From Afipia sp. (GTDB lineage Bacteria > Pseudomonadota > Alphaproteobacteria > Rhizobiales > Xanthobacteraceae): a stretch of DNA of 64,000 nt. Both the position numbers and the translations under genes were made by a program. The first letter of the stretch is position 1, and each line of letters begins with the position of its first letter. Location: NCBI GenBank assembly GCA_030652315.1, contig JAUSAX010000089.1:1-64000 (forward strand), written 5' to 3'. The notes below the pieces were generated by a model, which had not been told where the DNA came from, did not search any database, and saw only the letters and a program-made list of their open reading frames with translations. Positions 45,677 to 55,277 of this stretch are shown in pieces.

Positions 45677-47716
45677 ATGAACAGCGCAAAGTCCCGCCTT
45701 CTGGTTTGCAGTTGCGAGAAGACCATGCAGCTCGATGCGCAGGCGATAGGGCGCGGGTGTACCGCGCACATGACCCAGGCCAACCAGCTCTGCGGTCTGG
45801 ATCTTTCCCAGTTCAAGGCGGCGCTCACTGAGGGCGAAGCGATCACGGTGGCGTGTACGCAGGAAGCGCCGCTGTTTAAGGAGGTCGCCGAGGAGTTCCC
45901 CGACGTCCCCCTTACCTTCGTCAACATTCGCGAAACCGGTGGATGGTCGAAAGACGCGGCGGCAGCCGGGCCAAAAGCCGCGGCGCTGATCGCCGCCGCC
46001 GCGGAAGAGATGCCACCGATCTCGCTGGTCACACTGGAAAGCGGCGGTGTCGCGCTGATCTACGGCCATGACGAAGTTACCATCGAAGCGGCTAGGCGCC
46101 TCGCTGACCGCCTCGACATCACAGTCATTCTTACCAGGCCGGGCGATGTGACGCCGCGCTCGGTCAACGAGTTTCCCGTGCTCAAGGGTACGATCCGCAA
46201 TGCGCGCGGGTATCTCGGGCAATTTGAACTGACCATTGATGACTACGCACTGCCGGCGCCTTCCTCGCGGAACAAGCTCGTGTTCGGCGCTTCGCGCGAT
46301 GGCGCGATCTCGAACTGCGATCTCATTCTCGACCTCAGCGGCGGCCTGCCGCTGTTTCCGGCCCACGAACTGCGACCCGGCTATCTGCGCGCCGATCCGC
46401 GCGACCGCGCCGCCGTTGAACGCGCCATAGCGGAGGCGGGTCATCTTGTCGGCACCTTCGACAAGCCCAGGTTCATCCATTTCGAGGAATCGCTCTGCGC
46501 TCACTCCCGCTCCGGCATCACAGGCTGCACGCGCTGTCTCGACCTGTGCCCGACCGGCGCGATCACTCCGAACGGCAATGCCGTCGCGATCGATCCCAAC
46601 GTATGCGCCGGATGCGGGTCATGCGCTTCGGTCTGTCCGACCGGAGCCGCATCCTATTCGCTGCCGAGCGCCGATGCGCTGATGCGCCGCTTGCGCACGC
46701 TGCTGCAAACGTATCGCAAGTCCGGCGGCGAACAGGCCGTCGTGCTCTTTCATGACGGCGACCACGGCGAGCCATTGATTGACGCACTGGCGCGGTTCGG
46801 TGACGGCTTGCCCGCCAACGTGCTTCCGGTTCGCGTCAATGAAGTGACGCAACTCGGGCCGGAATCCCTCGCAGCGGTGTTCGCCTATGGCGGTACAGGC
46901 GTCGCGCTCCTGATGCGGGCGCAGCCCCGGCATGAAACCGCCGGCCTGCGCCGCGCTGCAGATATGTCAGGCGCAGTTGTCGCCGCACTCGGCTTTGGCC
47001 AAGGTGTCGTCCGCATTCTGGAAACCGACGACCCGGATCAGTTGCGCGCGATGCTCGATACCATGCCTGCCGGAGTTGCATCTCTGAACTCGGCCAGTTT
47101 CGTTCCGCGCGGCGCCAAGCGCGGCGTGCTGGAGACAATGTTCCGTGAACTGCATCTCGCGGCCCCTACCCCGGTTGACGTTGTTCCGCTGGCGTCCGGC
47201 GCACCGTTCGGCAGCATTCAATTGAACGTCGAAGGCTGCACGCTTTGCCACGCCTGCGTCACCGCCTGCCCCACGAACGCGCTCTCCGACAATCCCGACC
47301 GGGCGATGTTGCGCTTCACCGAAAGCCTTTGCGTTCAATGCGGGCTTTGCGAAGCCACCTGCCCTGAGGATGTCATCACACTGGAACCGCGGCTCGACTT
47401 CCAGGCGTGGAATGCACCGCTGCGCGTGCTGAAGGAAGAAGAGCCATTCCATTGCATCGCCTGCGGCACGCCGTTCGGCACCAGAAGCTCGATCGAGCGT
47501 GTGCTCTCGAAGTTGCAGGAAAAGCACTGGATGTTCGAAGGCGCCAACGCGCGGCGGCTTGATGTCATCAAGATGTGCGCGGATTGCCGCGTCGAAGCCG
47601 TCGTCAACGAAAGCTTCGATCCGCACGCTGCGCCACAACGCCCGCCGGTGATGTCTACCGAGGACTACTTGCGTGCGCGCGAAATCAAGAAGAACGATCC
47701 TTTCGGATCGCAATGA
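45677..47716 (+). CDS. Large multi-cluster ferredoxin, formate dehydrogenase accessory
   Basis: 679 residues from the ATG at 45677; an ATG at 45626 is an alternative. Order: an N-terminal C-S-C-E motif; a ferredoxin pair at about residues 280-330 (C-T-R-C-L-D-L-C-P and C-A-G-C-G-S-C-A-S-V-C-P); a long middle section with no motif; a second pair at about 525-575 (C-T-L-C-H-A-C-V-T-A-C-P and C-V-Q-C-G-L-C-E-A-T-C-P); and a C-terminal C-I-A-C-G with C-A-D-C, possibly a metal site. Soluble. It leads the ferredoxin, mrp, fdhD, mobA operon, so a role in electron supply or cluster delivery during maturation is suggested. The exact role is unknown. Confidence 0.85.
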   Translation: MNSAKSRLLVCSCEKTMQLDAQAIGRGCTAHMTQANQLCGLDLSQFKAALTEGEAITVACTQEAPLFKEVAEEFPDVPLTFVNIRETGGWSKDAAAAGPKAAALIAAAAEEMPPISLVTLESGGVALIYGHDEVTIEAARRLADRLDITVILTRPGDVTPRSVNEFPVLKGTIRNARGYLGQFELTIDDYALPAPSSRNKLVFGASRDGAISNCDLILDLSGGLPLFPAHELRPGYLRADPRDRAAVERAIAEAGHLVGTFDKPRFIHFEESLCAHSRSGITGCTRCLDLCPTGAITPNGNAVAIDPNVCAGCGSCASVCPTGAASYSLPSADALMRRLRTLLQTYRKSGGEQAVVLFHDGDHGEPLIDALARFGDGLPANVLPVRVNEVTQLGPESLAAVFAYGGTGVALLMRAQPRHETAGLRRAADMSGAVVAALGFGQGVVRILETDDPDQLRAMLDTMPAGVASLNSASFVPRGAKRGVLETMFRELHLAAPTPVDVVPLASGAPFGSIQLNVEGCTLCHACVTACPTNALSDNPDRAMLRFTESLCVQCGLCEATCPEDVITLEPRLDFQAWNAPLRVLKEEEPFHCIACGTPFGTRSSIERVLSKLQEKHWMFEGANARRLDVIKMCADCRVEAVVNESFDPHAAPQRPPVMSTEDYLRAREIKKNDPFGSQ

Positions 47717-47755
47717 GCCGGCGCGCCGCGAGCGCGATCGGTCAGGAGATCGAAT

Positions 47756-48607
47756 TTGTCAGTTACGCATGCTACCCCGAACGCATCCGCGACATCGAAG
47801 GCCGCGGGCATTCCAGGCGTGAAGCACGTCATTGCCGTGGCGTCCGGCAAGGGCGGCGTCGGCAAGTCGACGACCTCGTGTAACCTCGCACTCGGGTTTG
47901 CGACGCTGGGACTGAAAGTCGGCATTCTCGATGCCGATATCTACGGCCCATCACAGCCGAGGCTGTTCGGCCTGCGCGGCAAGCCGCGCCTGCTCGGGCC
48001 GCGCATGCTGGAGCCGCTGGAGCGGTTCGGGGTCAAGGTGATGTCGATCGGGTTTCTGGTCGAGGAAGACAACGCCATGGTCTGGCGTGGGCCAATGGTG
48101 ATCTCGGCCATCACACAGATGCTGCGCGAGGTCGCCTGGAATGATCTCGACATCCTTGTCGTTGATCTGCCACCGGGCACCGGCGACGCGCAACTCACCA
48201 TGGCACAGCAGACGCCGCTGGCAGGTGCGGTCATCGTCTCGACGCCACAGGACATCGCCCTGATCGACGCGCGGCGCGGCATCGAGATGTTCAAGAAGGT
48301 CAATGTGCCACTTTTGGGATTGATCGAGAACATGGCGAGCTTCTGCTGCCCGACCTGCAATCATGTCACGCCGATTTTTGGACACGGCGGCGCGCGGCTT
48401 GAAGCCGAAAAGCGCGGCATCCCGTTCCTCGGCGAAATTCCGCTCGACATGGCCATCCGCCAGACGTCGGACGACGGACGCCCGATCGTCGCAACCGATC
48501 CTGAGGGCGTTCATGCGAAGCACTATATCGGCATCGCGCGCCAGCTCTGGACGTCCATCACCACCGGCGCCGCGGCCAGACCCGCGCCGCGTATCGTGAT
48601 CGAGTAA
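47756..48607 (+). CDS. Mrp/ApbC-type iron-sulfur cluster carrier ATPase
   Basis: 283 residues from a TTG at 47756, supported by AGGAG 7 bp upstream. Deviant Walker A G-K-G-G-V-G-K-S-T, Walker B-like V-V-D-L-P-P-G-T-G-D, and the cluster-binding C-C-P-T-C near residue 198. Family members bind and transfer [4Fe-4S] clusters. Within the ferredoxin-fdhD-mobA operon it probably serves the Fe-S-rich formate dehydrogenases, but it is not necessarily the cell's only Mrp. Confidence 0.9.
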   Translation: MSVTHATPNASATSKAAGIPGVKHVIAVASGKGGVGKSTTSCNLALGFATLGLKVGILDADIYGPSQPRLFGLRGKPRLLGPRMLEPLERFGVKVMSIGFLVEEDNAMVWRGPMVISAITQMLREVAWNDLDILVVDLPPGTGDAQLTMAQQTPLAGAVIVSTPQDIALIDARRGIEMFKKVNVPLLGLIENMASFCCPTCNHVTPIFGHGGARLEAEKRGIPFLGEIPLDMAIRQTSDDGRPIVATDPEGVHAKHYIGIARQLWTSITTGAAARPAPRIVIE

Positions 48608-48610
48608 GCC

Positions 48611-49543
48611 ATGACAAACGCAACACGGATCATATCCGAAAGTGCAAAGATCAAAGAGGCAAAGCCCAAAGCTATGTCCGCACCGCGCGTGATGCCGGAT
48701 CCACAGAACCCGCGGCTGACCGAGCGCGTCGTGGGTATCGACCAAACCGGCGCATCAATCGAGATCAGTGTCCCGGTCGAGCGTCCGCTGACCCTCTATC
48801 TGAACGCGCAGGAGATCGTCACCATGATGACGATCAACGACTATCCGGAATATCTCGCGCTCGGCTATCTCCTCAATCAGAACATGCTCAAGCCAGACGA
48901 TGTCGTAACTGAAGTCGTCTACGACGACGATCTCCAAGTGGTGGTCGTCTACACTGAGCGCGGCACCAATTTTGAAGAGAAGCTGAAGAAAAAGACGCTC
49001 ACCTCAGGCTGCGCACAAGGCACCGCATTCGGCGACCTGATGGAAGCCATCGAGGGCGCTTCGCTGCCCCATGCCGAATTGCGCACATCATGGCTCTATC
49101 AGATGACCCACGCCGTCAACACCGCGCCCTCGCTCTATCTCGAAGCCGGCGCCATCCATGGCTGCGTGCTTTGCAAGGAAGGCGAACCGATCTGCTACAT
49201 GGAAGACGTCGGACGGCACAACGCCGTCGATAAGATTGCCGGCTGGGCCTGGCGGCACAAGGTCGATGTCGCCGACAAAATCATGTACACCACCGGACGC
49301 CTCACCTCCGAAATGGTGATTAAGACGGTGCGGATGGGCATTCCCATTCTGGTGTCGCGATCCGGCTTCACCGCATGGGGCGTTGAACTGGCCCGGCAGG
49401 TCGGACTGACATTGATCGGCCGGACCAAGGGCAAGCGGTTCATCGCCCTGTCAGGACAGGAACGGATCGTGTTCGACCAGAGCCTCGAATTTGTCGCGGA
49501 AGAATCTGCGCACCACCGGCGCAAGGGCAGCGACGATGACTGA
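48611..49543 (+). CDS. fdhD: Formate dehydrogenase accessory sulfurtransferase FdhD
   Basis: 310 residues. [10 protein letters not shown] holds the sulfur-carrying region (one Cys, where E. coli has CxxC). Later [19 protein letters not shown] and [10 protein letters not shown] are typical. It moves sulfur from IscS to bis-MGD before insertion into formate dehydrogenase. It starts 3 bp after the mrp stop and overlaps mobA. Confidence 0.95.
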   Translation: MTNATRIISESAKIKEAKPKAMSAPRVMPDPQNPRLTERVVGIDQTGASIEISVPVERPLTLYLNAQEIVTMMTINDYPEYLALGYLLNQNMLKPDDVVTEVVYDDDLQVVVVYTERGTNFEEKLKKKTLTSGCAQGTAFGDLMEAIEGASLPHAELRTSWLYQMTHAVNTAPSLYLEAGAIHGCVLCKEGEPICYMEDVGRHNAVDKIAGWAWRHKVDVADKIMYTTGRLTSEMVIKTVRMGIPILVSRSGFTAWGVELARQVGLTLIGRTKGKRFIALSGQERIVFDQSLEFVAEESAHHRRKGSDDD

Positions 49544-50165
49544 CGACCGGCCACCGACGCTCGGCGTTCTCCTTGCCGGCGGACTAGCACGGCGCATGGG
49601 CGGCGGCGACAAGCCGATGAAAACCATTGGCGGCCGCACCATCCTCGAACGCGTGGTCGCTCGGCTTGCCCCGCAATGCGACGGGCTCATTCTCAATGCC
49701 AATGGAGATCCCGCACGCTTCGCGTCGTTTGGGCTGCCTGTCGTCGCGGATTCTGTCGAAGGATTTGCAGGTCCTCTCGCCGGCGTGCTGACGGCGCTCG
49801 ACTGGGCTGCCGTGCACCGGCCGGATGTCGAATGGGTGCTCAGCGCGGCGACAGATTGTCCGTTCCTGCCGCGCGATCTAGTCGAGCGCTTGCTGCATGC
49901 GCAGATCGAGGAAGGCGCACAACTCGCGGTCGCAGCGTCAGGGGACCAGACTCATCCGGTGATTGGGCTTTGGAACGTCGCACTGCGCGGCGAACTGCGG
50001 CACGCGCTGGTGGTGGAAGACATGCGCAAAATCGATCGCTGGACCGCCCGTTACAAGCTGGCGACGGTAACGTGGCCGGACAAGCCGGTCGATCCGTTCT
50101 TCAACGCCAACACCATCGAGGACGTCGCAGAGGCAGAGCAACTCGCAGCGCTCGACGACGCCTGA
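49536..50165 (+). CDS. mobA: Molybdenum cofactor guanylyltransferase MobA
   Basis: 209 residues from the ATG at 49536, overlapping fdhD by 8 bp. N-terminal [15 protein letters not shown], then A-A-T-D-C-P-F-L-P (metal-binding Asp) and F-F-N-A-N-T near the C-terminus. It links GMP to molybdopterin for bis-MGD. Its 3' end faces the moeA-PBP fusion gene, 10 bp away. Confidence 0.94.
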   Translation: MTDDRPPTLGVLLAGGLARRMGGGDKPMKTIGGRTILERVVARLAPQCDGLILNANGDPARFASFGLPVVADSVEGFAGPLAGVLTALDWAAVHRPDVEWVLSAATDCPFLPRDLVERLLHAQIEEGAQLAVAASGDQTHPVIGLWNVALRGELRHALVVEDMRKIDRWTARYKLATVTWPDKPVDPFFNANTIEDVAEAEQLAALDDA

Positions 50166-50175
50166 TCCGCCTAAA

Positions 50176-52125
50176 TTATGCCGGGCGGAATCCCGCCAGC
50201 TCCAGCGCCGCGCGCGTTTCTGGTGACGTCAGCGAACCCAGAAAAGCTTGCACGGCGGGACGCTGCTTTCGCGCGGTCACGAGCGCAAAATCGTAGTGCT
50301 CTTCGGCGAACGGAATAAATCCAAGTCCGGCCGCACGCGCGACCGGTGCGATGGTCATGCCCCAGTCAGCGCGATTCTGCGCAACCGCTGCCGCGACAGC
50401 ATTGTGCGAGCGCGGCTGATTCCAGTAACCGTCTGGCCGCGCTTCTCCCAGCAGACGATCAATCAGGATGCGTGTGCCTGCCCCCTGATTGCGGTTGACC
50501 ATCAAACAGGAAGGGTCCTTAAGCGCAGCGCGCACCGCGTCTTCGGCGTTGAGACCTTCAAAGCGTTTGTCCCCGGCGCGGAATACGATGCCCTGCATCC
50601 GCCGATAGCCCGGCACGAGTTCAAGGCCATCGGCAAGAAAAGGAACGTTGTATGTGTCTGTCTTCTCATCGAGCAGATGGATCGGTGCAAGATCGCATTC
50701 GCCGCGCCGTGCCGCGGACAATCCGCCAAGACTTCCTACCGAAATCGAACGCACCGACAGACCAGCGCGCGCCAATGGTCCAGTGACGAGATCGAGGCCA
50801 GTGCAATGACTCCCCACAATGACGAGATCCGGGACGCGCACATGCGGCGTGAACAGCGTCACCTCCGATTGAGTTCCTGCCGGCATCTGCTCGGCGAGCG
50901 CATCGATCTTCAGAAACCCGTCAGCCTGAGCAAACGACGTAATTGCGCCGGATCCCTTGCCGGTCGGATACGCAACCAATCCGTCATCGCCCTCGACCAG
51001 CGATACCATCACGAATTCCGTACGGCCGAGTTCCGAGGCAATCCGCACCGGCACCTTCGCCATCACGCGCGCATCGTTACGCGGCGGCAAACCGGCGAGA
51101 CGGCGCAATACGGGCACGATCATGTCGTGAAACGTGAACATCGCCGACGTGGGAAAGCCCGGCAGAATGACAACAGGCTTGCCATCGCATACCGCGAGGC
51201 ACAGCGGCTTGCCGGGCTTCAGTGCGACGCCGTGCGCGATGATACCTGGTTTACCTAGCCGCACAACGATACGGTGAGAGACATCGCCCTCGCCTTTCGA
51301 GGTGCCGCCGGAAAGAATGAGCATGTCGCTGGTCGCAAGCGCTTCGCGCATGACAGCTTCGAGCTTGTCCTCTTGGTCCGGAAACGCTCCGAGAAATACC
51401 GCCTCGCCCCCATTTTCGGATACCGCAGCCGCGACGATTGCGCCGTTGGTGTCGTAGATCGCAGCCGGACGCAGCGGCAAACCGGGTTGAACAAGTTCGT
51501 CGCCGGTGGAAATGATCGCAACGCGAGGTTTCCTCACCACGGAGACGCGTGCGACACCGGATGCAGCGAGCATGCCAATTTCGCGCGAGCCGATCAGCGT
51601 CCCTGCCCTTAACAAGATTTCGCCACGCGCGATGTCAGACCCTGCATATGACACGAACTGCCCCGGCGACGTCGCGCGCATGATCTCGATCGCACCCGCG
51701 CCCGCTGGCTGCGTGTGCTCGACCATCACGACGGCGTCGGCACCGCGCGGAATGGGACCACCCGTCGCAATCGGCGTCGCCGTACCTTTTACCACGGGCA
51801 ATTGCGGTGCGGTTCCGCATGCGATGACCTCGCTGTTCAGGCGAAGACAAACCGGGAACGCCTCACCCGCGGCAACGAGATCGGCGGAACGCACAGCAAA
51901 GCCATCGACGTTGGAGCGATCGAATGGCGGGACATCGACAACGGCAAATACATCGCTTGCCAGCGCGCCCCCAAGCGCTTCGGCCAACGCGCGGTTGTCT
52001 GCGGCCAGATCACGCGGAAACAGCGCGGCTTCAAAGCGGGCAAGCGCATCCTCGCGCGACAGGATCGTCAGAAACTGTTCCTGGTCGAGGCCTGCGGTGT
52101 TCAGCGACGCGTTCGGCTTGATCAT
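50176..52125 (-). CDS. MoeA fused to a PBP-like substrate-binding domain
   Basis: 649 residues. The first ~410 are a full MoeA with motifs N-V-D-G-F-A-V-R, I-S-T-G-D-E-L-V-Q-P-G, S-G-G-T-S-K-G-E-G-D-V, P-G-K-P-L-C-L-A-V and L-P-G-F-P-T-S-A-M. The C-terminal ~230 residues are a periplasmic-binding-protein-like domain used inside the cell (V-G-S-H-C-T-G-L-D-L, A-R-R-G-E-C-D-L-A-P-I-H-L-L, N-R-N-Q-G-A-G-T-R). The same kind of domain occurs in the regulator at 56.1 kb. It probably binds an oxyanion or cofactor ligand and may make metal insertion selective. Its pair partner is the MoeA-like gene directly upstream. Confidence 0.88.
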   Translation of the reverse strand: MIKPNASLNTAGLDQEQFLTILSREDALARFEAALFPRDLAADNRALAEALGGALASDVFAVVDVPPFDRSNVDGFAVRSADLVAAGEAFPVCLRLNSEVIACGTAPQLPVVKGTATPIATGGPIPRGADAVVMVEHTQPAGAGAIEIMRATSPGQFVSYAGSDIARGEILLRAGTLIGSREIGMLAASGVARVSVVRKPRVAIISTGDELVQPGLPLRPAAIYDTNGAIVAAAVSENGGEAVFLGAFPDQEDKLEAVMREALATSDMLILSGGTSKGEGDVSHRIVVRLGKPGIIAHGVALKPGKPLCLAVCDGKPVVILPGFPTSAMFTFHDMIVPVLRRLAGLPPRNDARVMAKVPVRIASELGRTEFVMVSLVEGDDGLVAYPTGKGSGAITSFAQADGFLKIDALAEQMPAGTQSEVTLFTPHVRVPDLVIVGSHCTGLDLVTGPLARAGLSVRSISVGSLGGLSAARRGECDLAPIHLLDEKTDTYNVPFLADGLELVPGYRRMQGIVFRAGDKRFEGLNAEDAVRAALKDPSCLMVNRNQGAGTRILIDRLLGEARPDGYWNQPRSHNAVAAAVAQNRADWGMTIAPVARAAGLGFIPFAEEHYDFALVTARKQRPAVQAFLGSLTSPETRAALELAGFRPA

Positions 52126-52134
52126 CTTATGGTC

Positions 52135-53259
52135 TCACGTCATATCGCGAAGCGGAAATGCGCCGACCGCCGTCCCGGCTGCATAGCCTTCGCTGTCTCC
52201 CGCTACAACGAGCCACGCTTCGCTACGAGCTATAGCGTCCAGCGAAAGCTGACCGGCTGCAATCGGCATCCACTTGTCATCCAGTGTTACCAACAGCATG
52301 ATCTCCGCAACACCGATAGACGAAGAAACCTTGCGCGCAAGGGAGCGAACGATTTCCTGTCGCGGCGGCCGCGCCGTGAGCAGGTCCAGTGCCGGTTGAA
52401 CCAGCATCAAGCAAACCGCCAACGCCTGATCGGGGAAGCCGGGAGTTGCTATAACCGGCGTTGTGCCGATCTTTGCGACCGCCGCCGTGCGCCCGGGCTG
52501 CAGCGCAAGTCCATGCGCCAAAACAACACCACGTGTTGCCAGCGCCTGAACCGTTGAATCAGTGCGGCCGACGCCTGTGCCCCCGACTGTTATCAACAAA
52601 TCGTAAGCGCCTTCGCCCACAGCGGTAGAAATGCTGGCGGCGTCGCGTCCCATTGTCCGCACACCAACCGCTCGGGCACCGGCAGCTTTCGCAAATTCAA
52701 GAATAAACTGCGAGGATGCTGTACTGTCATCTGTAGAAGGCACATCGATGACGCACACGCGCGGAGATCGTATCTGAATGCGATCCAGTCCTATGACGCG
52801 GAGAGCAAGCGTCTCGCGCGCATTTACCCGCCGCCCCGGCGAAATGACAAAACGCCCAGCCGAGACATCGTCTCCGGCTCGGCGAATGCCATGACCGGGA
52901 ACTGCCTCAGCGAGAACCTGAAACATCGGTCCGATCTGTTCGACCAGATCGGCATCAAGCACGCAGTCACAATGGTCCGGCAGACGATCGCCCGCCTCGA
53001 CCCAGACCGGCTGGACAGATAGAGGCAGTGGAGAATAGGACGATGCGCCGACAATATCGCGGGAGGGTAATGCCCAACCGTCAATGACCGCGATATTGAA
53101 CACTGGGTACGCCATTTGGAGCGACGCAGCCTCAGCTGCGATGCCGCCGACAGACTCCGCAAGCGACGCGTCGATGGGCTCAACCGGATTCACACCCTCG
53201 AGCAGAAAACGAAGGGCGACATCGAGCGGGGTTAACGCGGCCGGCAAACGCTGTGTCAT
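52135..53259 (-). CDS. Divergent MoeA-like molybdopterin-binding protein
   Basis: 374 residues from the ATG at 53259; an upstream in-frame ATG at 53265 is possible. MoeA-like throughout, but motifs are degraded. It keeps V-I-D-G-W-A-L, I-T-V-G-G-T-G-V-G-R-T-D and L-Q-P-G-R-T, with P-G-F-P-D-Q-A-L at the C-terminal loop. The usual T-G-(N/D)-E motif is replaced by V-P-S-T-D-D-S-T. It may bind cofactor without full catalysis, or act with the MoeA-PBP protein whose start lies 9 bp downstream. Confidence 0.82.
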   Translation of the reverse strand: MTQRLPAALTPLDVALRFLLEGVNPVEPIDASLAESVGGIAAEAASLQMAYPVFNIAVIDGWALPSRDIVGASSYSPLPLSVQPVWVEAGDRLPDHCDCVLDADLVEQIGPMFQVLAEAVPGHGIRRAGDDVSAGRFVISPGRRVNARETLALRVIGLDRIQIRSPRVCVIDVPSTDDSTASSQFILEFAKAAGARAVGVRTMGRDAASISTAVGEGAYDLLITVGGTGVGRTDSTVQALATRGVVLAHGLALQPGRTAAVAKIGTTPVIATPGFPDQALAVCLMLVQPALDLLTARPPRQEIVRSLARKVSSSIGVAEIMLLVTLDDKWMPIAAGQLSLDAIARSEAWLVVAGDSEGYAAGTAVGAFPLRDMT

Positions 53260-53376
53260 CTTCACGCTCGATGACGGCTCGTTGTGCGGGATATCAGCAG
53301 CGGACGCTCAGGAACCATCTCAAATATGGGACGTTGAGGAGGAGATCTCATTCAGCTTTACCCACAGAGGTTCAAA

Positions 53377-53667
53377 ATGCGCACTCAACTCATCGCGGCC
53401 GCCGTTGCGGGTCTATTTGCTGCAACGCAATCGCTGGCGCAATCTCCCGCGCCCGCAAGCGAAAAGCCCGAGACGAGTTGCAATACTACATCATCAGGCA
53501 CGACCACGGGCAATGCCGACACCAAGGCACAAACTTCGACAAGTATGGAAAAGAGCGCGATTCTGCCATCAGCAGGCGGACACGCCAGTTCCGCCGCCCC
53601 TACGGTGCAGAGCGACGGAAAACCGATGGAAGTGCGGCCGGATTGTCCGCCTGAAACGAAGAAGTAA
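53377..53667 (+). CDS. Small secreted hypothetical protein
   Basis: 96 residues. A clear signal peptide (A-A-A-V-A-G-L-F-A-A-T-Q-S-L-A-Q, cleavage about residue 22), then a low-complexity Ser/Thr/Ala/Pro-rich tail with two Cys (E-T-S-C-N and P-D-C-P-P). AGAGG precedes the ATG by 6 bp. It diverges from the MoeA-like gene and converges on tupA with 21 bp between stops. Family unknown. Confidence 0.65.
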   Translation: MRTQLIAAAVAGLFAATQSLAQSPAPASEKPETSCNTTSSGTTTGNADTKAQTSTSMEKSAILPSAGGHASSAAPTVQSDGKPMEVRPDCPPETKK

Positions 53668-53688
53668 ACCTCTCGCCCCGGCCCGTCC

Positions 53689-54525
53689 TCAGGATGCCTT
53701 TTTCTCGGCGTTGGGGAAGAAAAGCTGCTTGCCGTTGACCTGATAGGCCGCAATGGCGCTCTGCCCGTCAGGTGAGATCAACCAGTCGATAAAGCTTTGG
53801 CCGAGGTCTTTCTTCACCGCCGGATGCTTCTCCGGGTTCACCAGAATGACGCCATATTGGTTAAACAGCCGCTTGTCGCCCTCGACCGCGATGACGAGAT
53901 CACCGGGGTTCTTGAAAGAAAGCCAGGTGCCCCGGTCGGAAACCACGTAGGCATTCATCGCACCGGCTGTGTTAAGCGCGGCACCCATGCCCTGCCCGAT
54001 TTCGCGATACCACGGACCCTTGGTGGTCTCGAGATCGACACCGGCCTGTTTCCACAGCGCAAGTTCAGCCGAATGCGTACCTGATTTATCGCCTCGGGAG
54101 ACGAACGGCACAGCTTTTCCCTGAATAGCCTTTAGTGCGGCGATAATGTCCTTCGATCCACCGACGCCCGCCGGATCGCTTTTCGGGCCGATCAGGACGA
54201 AGTCATTATACATGACATCGAAGCGCTTCACGCCGTGCCCTTCGGCGACGAATTTTTCTTCCTGCGACTTTGCGTGCACGAAGACGACATCGGCATCGCC
54301 GCGCCGCGCTGTATCCAGCGCCTGTCCAGTGCCTTGCGCGATGACCTTCACCTCGATTCCGGTTTTGGCCTTGAACAAGGGCAAGATGTAACCGAACAGG
54401 CCGGAATCCTGCGTCGATGTGGTCGAAGCCACGACAATGGATTTGTCCTGCGCGGAGCTAGGTGTTGCGAACGCCACCGCGAGCAACGAGAGCGCAAAGG
54501 AAAGAGAAGCGTATAGGCGTTTCAT
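53689..54525 (-). CDS. tupA: Tungstate ABC transporter substrate-binding protein TupA
   Basis: 278 residues. Signal peptide to about A-T-P-S-S-A-Q, then A-S-T-T-S-T-Q-D-S-G-L near the mature N-terminus, the S/T-rich loop of the TupA/WtpA-like group. R-G-D-K-S-G-T-H further on is the second anion-binding loop. The TupA family binds tungstate with high preference over molybdate; the actual preference here is untested. It is last in the tupB-tupC-tupA order. Confidence 0.9.
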   Translation of the reverse strand: MKRLYASLSFALSLLAVAFATPSSAQDKSIVVASTTSTQDSGLFGYILPLFKAKTGIEVKVIAQGTGQALDTARRGDADVVFVHAKSQEEKFVAEGHGVKRFDVMYNDFVLIGPKSDPAGVGGSKDIIAALKAIQGKAVPFVSRGDKSGTHSAELALWKQAGVDLETTKGPWYREIGQGMGAALNTAGAMNAYVVSDRGTWLSFKNPGDLVIAVEGDKRLFNQYGVILVNPEKHPAVKKDLGQSFIDWLISPDGQSAIAAYQVNGKQLFFPNAEKKAS

Positions 54526-54548
54526 GACATGTCCCTCAAGAGTTCGGT

Positions 54549-55277
54549 TCAGACAACGAGATCGCCGTTTACGAAGGCCACAGCCTCCGACGTCGACGGG
54601 TTTTTGAGAAAATCTTTTGCCGGGGTCTGCTCGCGTACGCTGCCCCGCACCATGAAAACAACGTCTCCGGCAAGCCGCCGCACCTGGCCGAGATCGTGCG
54701 ACGCCATCACGATCTTGATGCCGGATTGGGCGGCAATCCGAATGATCTCCTCCACGCCGCGAGTGGCGGCCGGATCAAGACTCGCGGTCGGCTCGTCGAG
54801 CAGAAGCAGTTCGGGATCGCGCGCCAGAGCACGCGCCAGCGCCAGCCGCTGCTGCTCGCCCCCCGACAAGCGGCGAGCAGGACGCAGGGCCAGATCCGAC
54901 AGGCCCACGCGCTCGAGCAATTCGGTTGTGCGGGCAGCCAGTTTCTCCCGCGGATAGTCCGCATGGGTCAGCCCATAGGCGATGTTGGCCGCCACAGTCC
55001 GGCGCAACATTACCGGCCGCTGGAACACGAACGCGCGGCGTGTCGGCTTTGCGTCGGCGCGACCGCCCCACGTGATGCGGCCTTCGGTCGGCATCGCAAG
55101 CCCCATGCACAGGCGCAGCAAGGTGCTCTTGCCCGCGCCATTGGGCCCAATAACAAGCGTCGGCGAACCAGACGATAACGTCAGGGTGAGGCGATCGAGG
55201 ATCGTCGTGACGCCGGCCCGCACCGAGACGCGATCGAAGACAATGGGAAGATCGGTCACCGGCGCCCGCATCGTCAT
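54549..55277 (-). CDS. tupC: Tungstate ABC transporter ATP-binding protein TupC
   Basis: 242 residues from the ATG at 55277, overlapping tupB by 4 bp. Walker A G-P-N-G-A-G-K-S-T, signature L-S-G-G-E-Q-Q-R, Walker B L-L-L-L-D-E-P-T-A-S-L-D-P. It is shorter than ModC and has no C-terminal Mop domain, which agrees with the Tup type. It lies 23 bp before tupA. Confidence 0.9.
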   Translation of the reverse strand: MTMRAPVTDLPIVFDRVSVRAGVTTILDRLTLTLSSGSPTLVIGPNGAGKSTLLRLCMGLAMPTEGRITWGGRADAKPTRRAFVFQRPVMLRRTVAANIAYGLTHADYPREKLAARTTELLERVGLSDLALRPARRLSGGEQQRLALARALARDPELLLLDEPTASLDPAATRGVEEIIRIAAQSGIKIVMASHDLGQVRRLAGDVVFMVRGSVREQTPAKDFLKNPSTSEAVAFVNGDLVV

